NCBI RefSeq assembly: GCF_002583405.1
Contig: NZ_BCMJ01000001.1
Span: forward strand, 165,438-229,437
Direction: 5' to 3'
DNA from: Secundilactobacillus silagincola
GTDB taxonomy: Bacteria; Bacillota; Bacilli; Lactobacillales; Lactobacillaceae
DNA: 64,000 nucleotides
The translations under genes and the position numbers were made by a program. The notes under the pieces were generated by a model that was not told where the DNA came from, searched no databases, and saw only the letters and a program-made list of their open reading frames with translations. Every line of letters starts with the position of its first letter. The stretch's first letter is position 1. Of the stretch, positions 40,730-50,930 are shown in pieces.

Positions 40730-42535
40730 TTATTCTTTAATGGCGATACTCCGAGCCCGCAACGCCCATAAGATCGTCACAGTGTCCACAACTTCTTGAA
40801 GCAGTGCGCCGAAGATGGCCGGAATCACACCAAAACTAGCAATCAGCATCAGAACTGTACAGATAATAATACCAACCATGACAGATTGACGGGCCACGTG
40901 CATCGTTGCTCTAGAAATTCGAACAGCAACCACCGTTCGACGCAGGTCATCCTTTAAAATAACCGCATCTGCCGATTCACTGGCCGTGGTATTGCCACTA
41001 GCACCCATGGCAATACCCACATCAGCAGTCACCAGTGACGGCGCATCGTTTACGCCGTCACCGACCATGGCAACCGGTTTTTGCTCCTCTGGCACTTGTT
41101 TGAGGACTTCAATTTTTTGCCCGGGTAGACATTCAGCATGGATTTGATCAATACCCACTGCTTTCGCAATTTTTTGAGCAATTGATTTCCTATCACCGGA
41201 GATCATCATCAGATTTTTAATGCCCAGATTGTGCAGTTCAGACATGGTCGTTGCTGCTTCCGGCCGTAGTTCATCCGTAAACGTGACACAGCCTAAATAC
41301 TGATCATCCGCCGAAACATATACCGCCGTATCTTCAACTTTTTGAATTGAACCATCGGGCATCGCAAAATCCGCTTTACCCACTCGCACTACTTGGCCGT
41401 CTATTTGAGCTTGCACCCCGCCACCAGTGGTTTCTTTCACATCACTGACCGTGGGCAACTGAGCTGGAGCCGCCTGCATTAAGGACCGGGCCAAGATGTG
41501 ATTAGACTGCTGTTCAGTCGCCGCAGCCAGCGTTAATAAATGTTCCTGGTCAACGTTAGGCTGTGCAATAATTTGGTTCACTTGTAAATGCCCTTGGGTG
41601 ATCGTACCGGTTTTATCGAACGCCATGGTCTTCACCTTGGCTAATTGTTCAAGCGTTGTCCCCGTTTTAACGATGATACCACTTTGGCTTGCCCGACTCA
41701 TCCCGGCCACTAAAGCAATCGGTGCAGCCAGTATCAGTGGACAAGGAGACGCCACAACCAACACCTCTGCAAACCGAACAGGGTCTCCTGAAACGATCCA
41801 AGCAGTCCCGGCGATGACGTAGGCTAAAATGGTGAATGGCACTGCATATCGATCAGCCATACGAACAAAATGTGCCGGTTGCGCTTCAGCTTGTTTCACT
41901 AACCGAACAATGTTTTGAAATTGACTGTCAGCCGCTTTTTGATCCGCAATCATCTGAATGGATGCATCGCCATTGACAGAACCTGACATCACGCTATCGC
42001 CAACCACCTTGTCAACTGGCCGAGATTCACCGGTCAGAGACGATTCATCTAAAGTCGTGCTGCCGTCAACGATTGTGCCATCTACGGGAACCACTTCACC
42101 CGGTTTAACTAGCAGCTGGTCGCCAACATCAACCTGATCAACGGCAATGGCTTTGATGTTACCGTTGACCATTAAATGTGCTTTCTGCGGGGATTTTTCT
42201 AGGAGGGACTGCAGGTCCGAATTGGCCTTATGAGCAGCATAGTCTTCTAGCGCGTCTCCACCCGTCAACATCAGTAACACAATCAGCGCTGCCCAGTACT
42301 CGCCAATTGCCAAGGTAGCAATCACAGCGGTAATCGCCAGTAGATCCACACCGAACTTTCCGGAACGTAGCGTTTTCACCATATCAATAAACATCAGCAG
42401 TGCAATCAGCGAGCCAAGAACGGTTACCAAGATTTGCGCTCCAAACGGCTGATTCAAAACGAAAGCTAGTATTAAGGAAACTGCGCCAACCCCTACTACA
42501 GCCCACAATCGTCGATAATTCGAAAGCTTTTGCAT
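40730..42535 (-). CDS. P1B-type metal ATPase with SPC motif
   Basis: The 601-residue pump has LTGES in the actuator domain, membrane SPC (ASPCPLILAAPIAL, near residue 261), DKTGT near 305 and GDGVNDAPS. SPC pumps (P1B-4 class) usually export Co2+, Fe2+ or related ions. In the nucleotide-binding domain the HP pair is HI (SNHILARS), an unusual substitution. There is no N-terminal HMA domain. GGAGG lies before the ATG at 42535, so a longer frame to 42613 is rejected. It ends close to the FMN riboswitch region and has no visible metal regulator beside it. Confidence 0.9.
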   Translation of the reverse strand: MQKLSNYRRLWAVVGVGAVSLILAFVLNQPFGAQILVTVLGSLIALLMFIDMVKTLRSGKFGVDLLAITAVIATLAIGEYWAALIVLLMLTGGDALEDYAAHKANSDLQSLLEKSPQKAHLMVNGNIKAIAVDQVDVGDQLLVKPGEVVPVDGTIVDGSTTLDESSLTGESRPVDKVVGDSVMSGSVNGDASIQMIADQKAADSQFQNIVRLVKQAEAQPAHFVRMADRYAVPFTILAYVIAGTAWIVSGDPVRFAEVLVVASPCPLILAAPIALVAGMSRASQSGIIVKTGTTLEQLAKVKTMAFDKTGTITQGHLQVNQIIAQPNVDQEHLLTLAAATEQQSNHILARSLMQAAPAQLPTVSDVKETTGGGVQAQIDGQVVRVGKADFAMPDGSIQKVEDTAVYVSADDQYLGCVTFTDELRPEAATTMSELHNLGIKNLMMISGDRKSIAQKIAKAVGIDQIHAECLPGQKIEVLKQVPEEQKPVAMVGDGVNDAPSLVTADVGIAMGASGNTTASESADAVILKDDLRRTVVAVRISRATMHVARQSVMVGIIICTVLMLIASFGVIPAIFGALLQEVVDTVTILWALRARSIAIKE

Positions 42536-42644
42536 GATGTCACCTCCCAGGGAATACTTTTCTTTCATTATATAATTAATTCTACCTTGATATTGTGAAT
42601 AATTAAGCATCAATTCATGACTATTCAGGTAAAACTTGACAGTA

Positions 42645-42862
42645 GAAGCTGTGACATAAATTTATATTGATAAGAGTTTCATCTAGTTTCTTGACTGAAA
42701 GGCAACTTAAAACTTGTTTTTGTTCAATACTTTAATCTAGTCTAAGATGGCGCCACAACTCGGATTCCGGCCATTTAACACCAAAAAGCGTATTCCGACA
42801 AAGTTCGACGGAATACGCTTTTTGGTGTTAAATTCTGGATTCTACCGAGTTGTGTCACACTC
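42645..42862. repeat. Dispersed palindromic repeat, copy 2
   Basis: Inverted ends are GCTGTGACATAA on the left and a right end whose reverse complement is AGTGTGACACAACTCGG. The right half is a large hairpin: arm CACAACTCGGATTCCGGCC, core stem CACCAAAAAGCGTATTCCG with full complement, and closing arm GGATTCTACCGAGTTGTGTC. It ends 6 bp from the uspA stop, so it may also terminate mntH-uspA. Confidence 0.8.
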
Positions 42863-42868
42863 CCCCAA

Positions 42869-43306
42869 TTAACGAATGACTAATACTGAAATCGGTGCGT
42901 ATTTCGCCATATAAGCTGCTTGTGAACCAAACCGGCGTTTAAATCCCTTTTTAGCAATTGAACCAATGATCAATACATCAGGTTTGACGTGCGGAATCAC
43001 AGATTTAACGATAACTTCCCCGGGTTTTCCCTCTGAAACCAAAGCGTCAACTTTTTCAACACCAGCATTCTGTGCTTGCTTAACATACATCTGGATATGG
43101 TTATCGAGTTCGCTACGTTCCCCATGAATATAGTCCTTATCCAATGCCTCATACACACTCATTTCATGACTTTCAAGTATGGAGACAATGGTCAACTCAG
43201 CATGACGCCGCTTTGCTGTATCAATGGCATACTGAAAGGCTAGAAGTGCATCTTCAGAGTCATCAACACCTACTAAAATATGCTTAAATTCAGTTTTTCT
43301 AGTCAT
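42869..43306 (-). CDS. uspA: Universal stress protein
   Basis: The 145-residue UspA-fold protein starts with FKHILVGVDDSEDALLAFQYAI and ends with the ATP-binding loop GSIAKKGFKRRFGSQAAYMAKYAPISVLVIR (G-2x-G-9x-G-S type). It lies 13 bp behind mntH and is probably co-transcribed. UspA proteins bind ATP and support stress survival; the pairing with a manganese transporter is common in lactobacilli. Confidence 0.93.
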   Translation of the reverse strand: MTRKTEFKHILVGVDDSEDALLAFQYAIDTAKRRHAELTIVSILESHEMSVYEALDKDYIHGERSELDNHIQMYVKQAQNAGVEKVDALVSEGKPGEVIVKSVIPHVKPDVLIIGSIAKKGFKRRFGSQAAYMAKYAPISVLVIR

Positions 43307-43319
43307 CTTAAACTCCCAT

Positions 43320-44885
43320 CTAGCCAGCTAAACCAAGTTTAGTTTTTAACCGTTTGTTTCCCTGATGGAGATCATAAATCATCCAAACTAACATCAGCAT
43401 GACACATACAATAAGGAAATATGCCACGTTATCCGCCATGGCAAAGGCTGCTGGGCTAGCATTGGCTGGCAAAAAGCCTTCGATATTATCCGGTAAACCT
43501 TTCATATTTAGCGCAGTTAAGGCAATGACTGAGAACCAACCAAGAACTTTAATGACTAAGGTGTTCTTGAACCGTTTGCCCATTTCCAGCTCACTGTCTG
43601 TCATCATTAATAATGGCAACATTGAGAATGGCAGCGCAAATGCCAGAAAGACTTGTGAATTATTCATCAGCGTGTTTAGCGCCTCATGTTGCTGAATAGG
43701 CGTTTCGCCACTGGTCATCCCAACACAAATCAAAACGGGAATGACTGAAATTAAACGGGTCACTAATCGACGAGCCCACAGTGGCATTTTCATGTGAATA
43801 AAGCCTTCCATGATTACCTGACCAGTTAAAGTCCCAGTAATGGTGGAGTTTTGACCTGAAGCAAGCAAGGCAACAGCAAATAATACTGACAGTGCACCAG
43901 ACTTTGCAACAGCGATCAAAATGGGATTACTCAACATAGAAGAATTTGATAATGCTTGGAATAAACCGAAGAACGAAGGATCTTTAACGGCACCCGTCTT
44001 AAATACGGCAACCCCCATGACCAACAGTAATGCGTTGACCACGAATGCAAGTGACAACTGAATGTTTGAATCCCAAGTTGTAAACCGAACCGTCCGTGCC
44101 ACAGCCTCTTCATCAGTGTGGTCCGTTTTACGGGTTTGAGAAATAGCAGAGTGCAAATACAAATTATGTGGCATAACAGTCGCACCAATAATTCCTAACG
44201 AACCAGTCAATGGCGTACTGCCACCAGCCTTAATTGAACTCGAGAACGTATCCTTAGTCGGAATTAAGCCACCAAAAACGCCAAGCCAATTAGGATTTGA
44301 TAAAGCAACTTCATATGCGAAAACAAATAGGATAACCAGAATTAAGCAAACCACAATGCCTTCAATTTTCCGGAAACCAATTTTGGTTAATAATAGCAGT
44401 AACAAAACATCAAAAACGGTAATGAAAACCGCGTAGACAAGTGGAATATGGAATAACAGATAGAGCGCAATGGCGGCCCCAATAACTTCCGCGATATCAG
44501 TCGCCATAATCGCAAATTCTGTAAACAGCCAAAGTACGATTCCCAATGCTTTACTTGTACGTGCCCGAATGGCTTGGGCCAAATCCATCTGCGTCACGAT
44601 GCCAAGTTTAGCTGCCATGTATTGTAGTAACATCGCAATCAAACTTGACATCAAGATAACAGACATCAGCAAGTACTGGAAATTTTGACCACCGGTAATC
44701 GATGTTGACCAATTACCGGGATCCATATAGCCCACGGCAACTAGTGCACCAGGCCCCGAATACATAAACAGGGTTTTCCAGAAACCTCCCTTTGGAACTT
44801 CAATTGAACCATTGATCTCTTCCAATGACTTTCCATTGGCGTATTCGATCAAATGGTGCTTACGTGGTGTTTTTTGATCCTTCAA
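43320..44885 (-). CDS. mntH: Nramp-family Mn2+ transporter (first of two)
   Basis: This 521-residue proton-coupled divalent metal importer has the metal-site motifs DPGNW in helix 1 ([15 protein letters not shown]) and MPHNLYLHSAISQTRK in helix 6, which favour Mn2+ and Fe2+. A soluble N-terminal tail of about 45 residues precedes helix 1. The start is taken as the TTG at 44885, 8 bp behind AAGGGTGG. Lactobacilli accumulate millimolar Mn2+ as an antioxidant. It is divergent from the large P-type ATPase and followed by uspA. Confidence 0.95.
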   Translation of the reverse strand: MKDQKTPRKHHLIEYANGKSLEEINGSIEVPKGGFWKTLFMYSGPGALVAVGYMDPGNWSTSITGGQNFQYLLMSVILMSSLIAMLLQYMAAKLGIVTQMDLAQAIRARTSKALGIVLWLFTEFAIMATDIAEVIGAAIALYLLFHIPLVYAVFITVFDVLLLLLLTKIGFRKIEGIVVCLILVILFVFAYEVALSNPNWLGVFGGLIPTKDTFSSSIKAGGSTPLTGSLGIIGATVMPHNLYLHSAISQTRKTDHTDEEAVARTVRFTTWDSNIQLSLAFVVNALLLVMGVAVFKTGAVKDPSFFGLFQALSNSSMLSNPILIAVAKSGALSVLFAVALLASGQNSTITGTLTGQVIMEGFIHMKMPLWARRLVTRLISVIPVLICVGMTSGETPIQQHEALNTLMNNSQVFLAFALPFSMLPLLMMTDSELEMGKRFKNTLVIKVLGWFSVIALTALNMKGLPDNIEGFLPANASPAAFAMADNVAYFLIVCVMLMLVWMIYDLHQGNKRLKTKLGLAG

Positions 44886-44958
44886 GATAAATACCACCCT
44901 TCTTAGATTTGTTAAGCATGTTCATTGTACAATTTATTTCGGATTTGTAAAATAGTTT

Positions 44959-44973
44959 TTAGGCATTCCTTAA
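44959..44973. promoter_or_regulatory. Candidate DtxR/MntR-type operator before mntH
   Basis: TTAGG-CATT-CCTTAA is an imperfect dyad about 75 bp upstream of mntH. CTAGGCAT recurs about 100 bp away, near 45058, on the side of the divergent ATPase. The sequence resembles DtxR-family manganese operators only in outline. Confidence 0.35.
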
Positions 44974-45152
44974 CATTTTTATTTTTTTGATTCCGCTTTC
45001 ATTTGTAAGCCCATTCATCTAGGCCAATATCTAAAAAAAATAAATTTTTTTAACAAACTAGGCATAATGTACAACTTTAGAGCGATTTTGCTTGTATTTC
45101 GCATTATTAATATTTAATCTAATACTTAGCAATATAGAAAGAAGGGATTAAA

Positions 45153-45194
45153 TTGAGGGAATTATTGAGTAATTTGGTATTTCCAGACCGCTAA
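45153..45194 (+). CDS. Possible 13-codon leader peptide before the P2-type ATPase
   Basis: A TTG frame (MRELLSNLVFPDR) lies 7 bp behind AGAAGGG and ends 32 bp before the ATPase start. It may be a regulatory leader peptide. I have only the ribosome binding site and the position as support. Confidence 0.3.
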   Translation: MRELLSNLVFPDR

Positions 45195-45226
45195 TCACAC
45201 GTTAATCACGAAAGGATGATCAATTT

Positions 45227-47968
45227 ATGGCAACACATTCAGACAATCAGCAAGTTACTTCCGTGGCAACCGACGACAACAAAGACGCCGGACCCAGTCA
45301 GCAACAAGTTTGGCACCAATCGACTTCTGAACTAGAAAAACAATGGCAGACCAACTGCGAAGACGGACTCAGCACAGTTGAAGCTAAAAAACGTTTCGCA
45401 AAACATGGTCCCAATGAGCTAGAAGCCAAGAAAGTTTCAAATTTGTTGCGATTCTTAAAACAGTTCAACAACAGTATTATCTACATCTTACTAGTCGCAG
45501 CCATCATTACATTTGTGCTGCACCGTTACTCAGATTCAATCGTTATTGGACTGGTGATTATTGCTAATGCGCTGATCGGCTATTTTCAAGAAATATCGGC
45601 TGACAATGCCCTAGAAAAGATCAAAGACCTGTTAGTCTCAGAAAGTTTTGTCATTCGTGACGGCCAAAAAATTACATTGCCGTCTCGCGAACTCGTTACT
45701 GGCGATATCGTTAGGTTAGAAGCTGGTGATTCCGTTCCAGCCGATTTACGACTCGTTGAGGCCGATAACCTAAAAATTCAAGAATCAGTGCTAACTGGTG
45801 AAACTGATTCCGTTGAAAAAATCGAAGAGCCAATTAATGCCGCCGATGTACCTTTAGCTGAACGCCAAAATCAGGCCTTTGCATCCACCGCCGTTACCAG
45901 TGGCTCTGGTTTAGGCATCGTTATTGCGACGGGTTCCCATACCGAAATTGGTAAAATTCAACAAGATGTCGCTGATGTCAAGGCGCAACCAACCCCGCTG
46001 ATGCAGAACTTAAACCGGTTGGGTGTTGGGCTTTCAGTCGCCATTGTGGTGGCCGCAATTTTGCTCTTCATCCTTGGCGCTGCAATTCACGTCTACAGTC
46101 TACCGACACTCCTAATCGCGGTTATCACAATGGTTGTCGGTTCAATGCCAGAAGGATTGCCAGCAAGTACTTCCGTTGTGCTTGCCATGGGAACTAGACA
46201 ACTCACGAAACAAAATGCCATTGTTAAAACGCTGCCTGCCGTTGAAACACTGGGCGCTGTTGATATTGTTAATACTGATAAAACCGGGACTTTAACTAAG
46301 AATGAAATGACCGTCACCGATATCTTAACGCCTGAACATCAGTATCAAGTCTCCGGCGTCGGCTATGATTCAGAAGGTCAAATTCAAAACGGTAACGGTG
46401 AGGCCGTCGATTGGCAGCATAATGAGCATTTACGCTGGTTAGTCCAAATCGCTGGACAAACCTCTGACGCCGTCTTTAACGAAGAAGACGGTCATTGGGT
46501 TTTAACTGGTGAACCGACCGATGGTGCCCTCACAGCGCTCTTCCACAAGTTAAACCACACCGAACCAACCGTTAATGAAATCGACTCATTGCCCTTTGAT
46601 TCAGCTTTTCGGTATTCCGCTCGTTTGGTAGATTATAACGGTCAGCGCGTGCTCATGGTTAAAGGTGCACCGCAGACGCTTGCTAAATTAATCGAAAAAC
46701 AAGGTGGTCAAGTTAACGCTGGTGTCATGGCAGAACAAATGAGCCAACTGACTCGCCAAGGTAAGCGGGTTGTCGCTCTGGGTTACCAAATTATTTCCCA
46801 GGAAATTACCGAAATCGATCCCGATATGATTGGTAAGGGACTAAACTTAGTCGGCTTAGTCGGTATCATTGATCCACCCCGTCCAGAAGTTGCCGATGCT
46901 GTAAAGAAACTACGGTACGCTGGTATTCAAGTCAAAATGATTACGGGTGATGATCCAGAAACTGCTGCTGCTATTGCTAAGCAGTTAAACCTAGCGGATT
47001 CTCCTAAAGCTATTACCGGCCCAGAATTAAATCAGCTCTCCGATGAAGAACTGGCAAATGTCATCGATAACTACACAGTATTTGCTAGAACAACCCCTGC
47101 CGATAAACTGCGAATCGTTCGCGCTCAGCAATCCCTTGGTCACGTGGTTTCAATGACCGGTGATGGTGTAAACGATGCCCCCGCTTTGAAACAAGCTGAT
47201 ATCGGTGTTGCGATGGGAATCAAAGGTACCGATGTTGCTAAAGGTGCAGCTGACATGGTGCTTGCCGATGATGACTTCACAACCATTTTAGCAGCCGTTA
47301 AGGAAGGCCGTCACGTCTTTGATAACATTCGTAAAACCATTCGTTTCCTGTTGCCAACTAGTTTTGCTGAGGGTCTCATAGTGGTCTTGAGTATTGTGAT
47401 GGATCAATCATTACCGTTGTACCCGACGCAATTACTATGGATCAACATGGTTTCTGCCCTCACGATTCAATTTGCCTTTATTTTTGAGCCAGTTGAATCG
47501 GGCATCATGTTACGAGGACCACGAAATGTCAAAGCAGGTATCTTATCAAAAATGGATGTCGTGGAGGTCATTTACGTCTCACTGTTAATTTCTGGCCTAG
47601 GTATTTTTGCTTACGACCAGTTAGTCGGCCACGGCATCAGTGCGTTAATGGGTAGCACCATGACACTGAATATTGTGATTTTCGGTAAGATTTTCTACCT
47701 GTTTAATCTGCGAAATAACCATCCCGTTATTTCCAAGTATTTCTTCCAAAATAAGATGGCATTCTACATTATCGGCCTGCTGATTCTCTTACAGCTGGCG
47801 ATTATCTACTTGCCATTTATGCAAGGTGTTTTCCATACGACAGCAATTAATTTCCACTACGGTTGGGGAATCCCAATTGTTATGGGATTCATTGTTTTAA
47901 TCGTAACCGAAATTGTTAAACTATTTCGATTACATTGGAATCGACTGCATAAAGATCGTATTAGCTAA
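45227..47968 (+). CDS. P2-type cation-transporting ATPase
   Basis: The 913-residue pump has the layout of Ca2+/Mn2+ ATPases: an N-terminal cation-ATPase domain (LEKQWQTNCEDGLSTVEAKKRFAKHGPNEL), LTGETDSVEK, PEGLP in helix 4 near residue 308, DKTGT near 351 and TGDGVNDAPALK. In helix 6, where Ca2+ pumps have NLVTDG, this one has NMVSAL near 740. The ion-binding Asp is thus Ala. This is seen in a bacterial PMA1/CtpF-like subgroup, and the ion cannot be named. Its position divergent from mntH suggests a link with manganese. A short Gln/Asp-rich tail precedes the first domain. Confidence 0.92.
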   Translation: MATHSDNQQVTSVATDDNKDAGPSQQQVWHQSTSELEKQWQTNCEDGLSTVEAKKRFAKHGPNELEAKKVSNLLRFLKQFNNSIIYILLVAAIITFVLHRYSDSIVIGLVIIANALIGYFQEISADNALEKIKDLLVSESFVIRDGQKITLPSRELVTGDIVRLEAGDSVPADLRLVEADNLKIQESVLTGETDSVEKIEEPINAADVPLAERQNQAFASTAVTSGSGLGIVIATGSHTEIGKIQQDVADVKAQPTPLMQNLNRLGVGLSVAIVVAAILLFILGAAIHVYSLPTLLIAVITMVVGSMPEGLPASTSVVLAMGTRQLTKQNAIVKTLPAVETLGAVDIVNTDKTGTLTKNEMTVTDILTPEHQYQVSGVGYDSEGQIQNGNGEAVDWQHNEHLRWLVQIAGQTSDAVFNEEDGHWVLTGEPTDGALTALFHKLNHTEPTVNEIDSLPFDSAFRYSARLVDYNGQRVLMVKGAPQTLAKLIEKQGGQVNAGVMAEQMSQLTRQGKRVVALGYQIISQEITEIDPDMIGKGLNLVGLVGIIDPPRPEVADAVKKLRYAGIQVKMITGDDPETAAAIAKQLNLADSPKAITGPELNQLSDEELANVIDNYTVFARTTPADKLRIVRAQQSLGHVVSMTGDGVNDAPALKQADIGVAMGIKGTDVAKGAADMVLADDDFTTILAAVKEGRHVFDNIRKTIRFLLPTSFAEGLIVVLSIVMDQSLPLYPTQLLWINMVSALTIQFAFIFEPVESGIMLRGPRNVKAGILSKMDVVEVIYVSLLISGLGIFAYDQLVGHGISALMGSTMTLNIVIFGKIFYLFNLRNNHPVISKYFFQNKMAFYIIGLLILLQLAIIYLPFMQGVFHTTAINFHYGWGIPIVMGFIVLIVTEIVKLFRLHWNRLHKDRIS

Positions 47969-47985
47969 ACATTAGGTATTCAAAA

Positions 47986-48030
47986 AGGTGTGATAACCAG
48001 TCAAATTGACTGGTTATCACACCTTTTTTA
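47986..48030 (+). terminator. Terminator of the P2-type ATPase gene
   Basis: AGGTGTGATAACCAGTCA pairs perfectly with its complement around a 3-nt loop and ends in T7. Confidence 0.92.
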
Positions 48031-48112
48031 TTTCCCGGGACATAGCCCGTGATAAGCTGCTAATCTGAAATATTTCCACATATTGATTGACATATGACCA
48101 TGTTTCAACTCA

Positions 48113-48343
48113 TCAACGTAATTGAATTTGAAATTTTTCTGGTCCATTAATCGATGCTACCTTGATTACCTGACCATCCTTCACTGGCTGCTGGCACCAG
48201 AAATTGGCGTGCGCATGCTCATTAAACCTAAACTGGTAACACGGACCATCTGGTGCCTTAATGACGTCAACAACTGCTTGACTACCATCAGATAATTTAA
48301 CTGTTTCATCCTTTTTTGTTGGACGCATGTAAATTGTTGTCAT
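48113..48343 (-). CDS. Small hypothetical protein
   Basis: A 76-residue soluble protein (MTTIYMRPTKKDETVKLSDG) with probable beta structure and a His/Asn/Cys segment (FNEHAHANFWCQQ). GGAGG lies 8 bp before the ATG at 48343. I do not recognise the family. Confidence 0.6.
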   Translation of the reverse strand: MTTIYMRPTKKDETVKLSDGSQAVVDVIKAPDGPCYQFRFNEHAHANFWCQQPVKDGQVIKVASINGPEKFQIQLR

Positions 48344-48471
48344 TGTTACCGCCTCCGTCTTACATGATACCACATTTTAGGGATACCTAAAATTATTTAG
48401 CTTGGAGAGGAGGCGAGCCCTGAATAAGCCAATGTAATAAGTTCACCTAATTTCAACCATCAATCCGCTAT

Positions 48472-49302
48472 CTATAAATCCGGCAAATGCCGTCCACGAA
48501 CGCTACGAATTTGATCCGTCACGACCAAGGCCTCAGGATCCACCGACATGATAATCGGCATAACCGATGTCCAATCCCGATTACTGCAGACGTAAAAAAG
48601 TGCATCCATATTTTCTTGGCTATAAAAGCCTGTCGCTTTCAGCATGGTGACCCCTTGTCCTAGGTTGGCGGATAAAGCTTCACCAATTGCCCGATTCTTT
48701 TTTGACAGTACCAATACTGATTTTTTGGCGCCTATTGCGTCCAAGTATTTATTCAGTACAACAGCTGAAACATAAAGTTCTAGTGCAGTTAATAGCATAT
48801 TTTGAAACCCAATAATGAAGCCTGAAGGAATCGCCACGATGAGATCAAAAAACAACATGGCTGATCCATTCCGGATACCGAAATAACGGTTAACAATTTT
48901 AGCCAATATTGTACTACCTGCAATCGTCCCTTTAGCACGGAAAATCAGCCCCATGGAGATCCCCATTAAGACACCACCGGCAATGGCAGCAATAATTGTC
49001 TGACTGGTATGATACGGCCAAAGAACGGGTACTCTCAAAAAAAGGCTGATCCAGATTACCGCCCAGAGTGAATAGAACACCGTTTCACGTTTTAAGAACT
49101 TAAACCCAACTAAAATCAAAATACCGTTTAAAACAATATTGGTTAATGCTGGCGGAATTCTAAACGTATAGTATCCAATAGCTGTTAAACCAGTCACTCC
49201 GCCCTCACCGATCCGATTAGGAATCAAAAAATAGTTGATTGCCAAAGCATAGATCAACGCACCGAGAATAATTTGAATGCTGTTTTTAACGACCGATTTC
49301 AA
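48472..49302 (-). CDS. YitT-family membrane protein
   Basis: The 276-residue protein has about five or six helices starting IILGALIYALAINYFLIPNRIGEGGVTG, typical of YitT/DUF161. A C-terminal soluble DUF2179-like domain (KATGFYSQENMDALFYVCSNRDW...) follows. The start is a TTG at 49302 behind GGGGAGAG. The function of the family is not established. Confidence 0.88.
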   Translation of the reverse strand: MKSVVKNSIQIILGALIYALAINYFLIPNRIGEGGVTGLTAIGYYTFRIPPALTNIVLNGILILVGFKFLKRETVFYSLWAVIWISLFLRVPVLWPYHTSQTIIAAIAGGVLMGISMGLIFRAKGTIAGSTILAKIVNRYFGIRNGSAMLFFDLIVAIPSGFIIGFQNMLLTALELYVSAVVLNKYLDAIGAKKSVLVLSKKNRAIGEALSANLGQGVTMLKATGFYSQENMDALFYVCSNRDWTSVMPIIMSVDPEALVVTDQIRSVRGRHLPDL

Positions 49303-49399
49303 TTAAAACTCTCCCCACTCATCTTTACCATACACTCTACGCTATAAAGATTATTCAAATCAACCTTGTTTCAAAGATAATTATTTCTAAGCCGAAGAA

Positions 49400-49415
49400 T
49401 GTTTCATGTGAAACA
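49400..49415. promoter_or_regulatory. parS-like site, one mismatch
   Basis: TGTTTCATGTGAAACA differs from the parS consensus at one central base. It lies between the divergent yitT-like and dipeptidase genes. Confidence 0.5.
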
Positions 49416-49497
49416 ATTAAGTTGCCCGCACTAACTGAGAGGGTTGCAAACGAACGTGATACAATGGACTAGTAATCAAATTAAAGGGAGTGTTTGC

Positions 49498-50904
49498 ATG
49501 ACTAAACGAATCAAGGGTTCTTGCACCACAATGTTAGTGGGCAAAAAAGCCTCAATTGATGGTTCCACTATTATTGCAAGAAACGAGGATGGCGCTGGGC
49601 CATTAAACCCACAGAAGTTTGTCGTCGTTAACCCTGAAGACCAACCTCGGCATTACAAATCAGTTTTGAGCCAGGTTGAGATCGACTTGCCTGATGATCC
49701 ACTGCGTTACACATCAACGCCTGATGCTACCGATGGCCATGGTACCTGGGCCGCGGCTGGTATCAACAGCGCTAACGTTGCCATGACGGCTACTGAAACC
49801 ATCACCTCTAATTCACGAATTTTAGGTGTTGATCCATTAGTTGAAAACGGTATCGGTGAAGAAGACATCACCACACTGACCTTACCTTACAGCCACTCTG
49901 CTCGAGAAGGCGTTCAACGTTTAGGCAGCTTGCTGGAAAAGTATGGTACGTATGAAATGAACGCCATGGCTTTCTCTGATAAAGATGAAGTTTGGTACTT
50001 TGAATCCATTGGTGGCCATCACTGGGCAGCCATCCGCATCCCCGACGATGCCTATGTCATCGCGCCTAACCGGTTAAACATTGATCAATTTAATTTCAAC
50101 TCCGATAGTACGTTATGTTCTAAAGACCTGTCTCACATGATCCAACAATATCACATGAATCCTGATAAAGACCAGGTCAATCTACGTCACATCTTCGGCA
50201 GTGCTACTATCAAAGACACTCGGTATAACAATCCACGTGCTTGGTATGGTCAAAAATACTTCAACCCAGAATTTGATACCACTCCAATCGATCAAGACCT
50301 ACCGTTCATTTGCCACACGGATAAGAAGATCTCCATCGAAGATATGAAATTCGTACTCAGTTCACACTATCAAAATACGCCATACGATCCTTATGGTACT
50401 GGTACTGAAGCTCAGAAAAAGCAGTTCCGGCCAATTGGAATCAACCGGAATCAAGAACTGCATATTCTACAAATTCGGAATAATGTTCCGGACGAAATTG
50501 CTGGTATTCACTGGTTAGCATTCGGTCCAAATACCTTTAATTCTGTAGTACCCTTCTACGCGAATGTAACTGATACGCCAGAAGCCTACAAAAACACAAC
50601 GGGTAACTGTGACCCAACCAATATGTACTGGTTGCCAAACGTTTTAGCTTTGATTGGTGATAATGACTTCGCACTTTATGAAGACCAAGAAAACTTATTT
50701 GAAGAACACACCGTTGCGCAATGCCGGAACCTTCAAATCAAGGCCGATCAAAAGGCGGTTGCTCAATCAAATCTTCCTGCTTATCTTGAAAAGGTTAATA
50801 ACCAAATGGCTGACATTGCCAAAACGAATTCAAACACTCTACTTGGCCAAATGTTAGCACTTGGTGAACCACAAATGAAACTGAAATTTCAACTGAATGA
50901 TTAA
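49498..50904 (+). CDS. pepD: C69-family dipeptidase
   Basis: The 468-residue protein is a PepD-type dipeptidase of the N-terminal nucleophile class. The catalytic Cys is in [25 protein letters not shown] close to the N-terminus, here reached after seven residues. It releases amino acids from dipeptides in the cytosol. GGGAG lies 8 bp before the ATG at 49498; the frame upstream to 49444 is not needed. It is a single gene followed by a repeat element. Confidence 0.93.
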   Translation: MTKRIKGSCTTMLVGKKASIDGSTIIARNEDGAGPLNPQKFVVVNPEDQPRHYKSVLSQVEIDLPDDPLRYTSTPDATDGHGTWAAAGINSANVAMTATETITSNSRILGVDPLVENGIGEEDITTLTLPYSHSAREGVQRLGSLLEKYGTYEMNAMAFSDKDEVWYFESIGGHHWAAIRIPDDAYVIAPNRLNIDQFNFNSDSTLCSKDLSHMIQQYHMNPDKDQVNLRHIFGSATIKDTRYNNPRAWYGQKYFNPEFDTTPIDQDLPFICHTDKKISIEDMKFVLSSHYQNTPYDPYGTGTEAQKKQFRPIGINRNQELHILQIRNNVPDEIAGIHWLAFGPNTFNSVVPFYANVTDTPEAYKNTTGNCDPTNMYWLPNVLALIGDNDFALYEDQENLFEEHTVAQCRNLQIKADQKAVAQSNLPAYLEKVNNQMADIAKTNSNTLLGQMLALGEPQMKLKFQLND

Positions 50905-50930
50905 GCGAATGCGGTAATTAGAATTCGTTC

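Noticed and set aside
41598-41822. 74-codon plus-strand frame inside the SPC-type ATPase
   Set aside because: Antisense to the conserved DKTGT and SPC segment; no ribosome binding site.
44959-45066. Firm assignment of an MntR operator
   Set aside because: The dyad is imperfect and no MntR gene or verified consensus for this organism is available, so it is listed only as a weak candidate.
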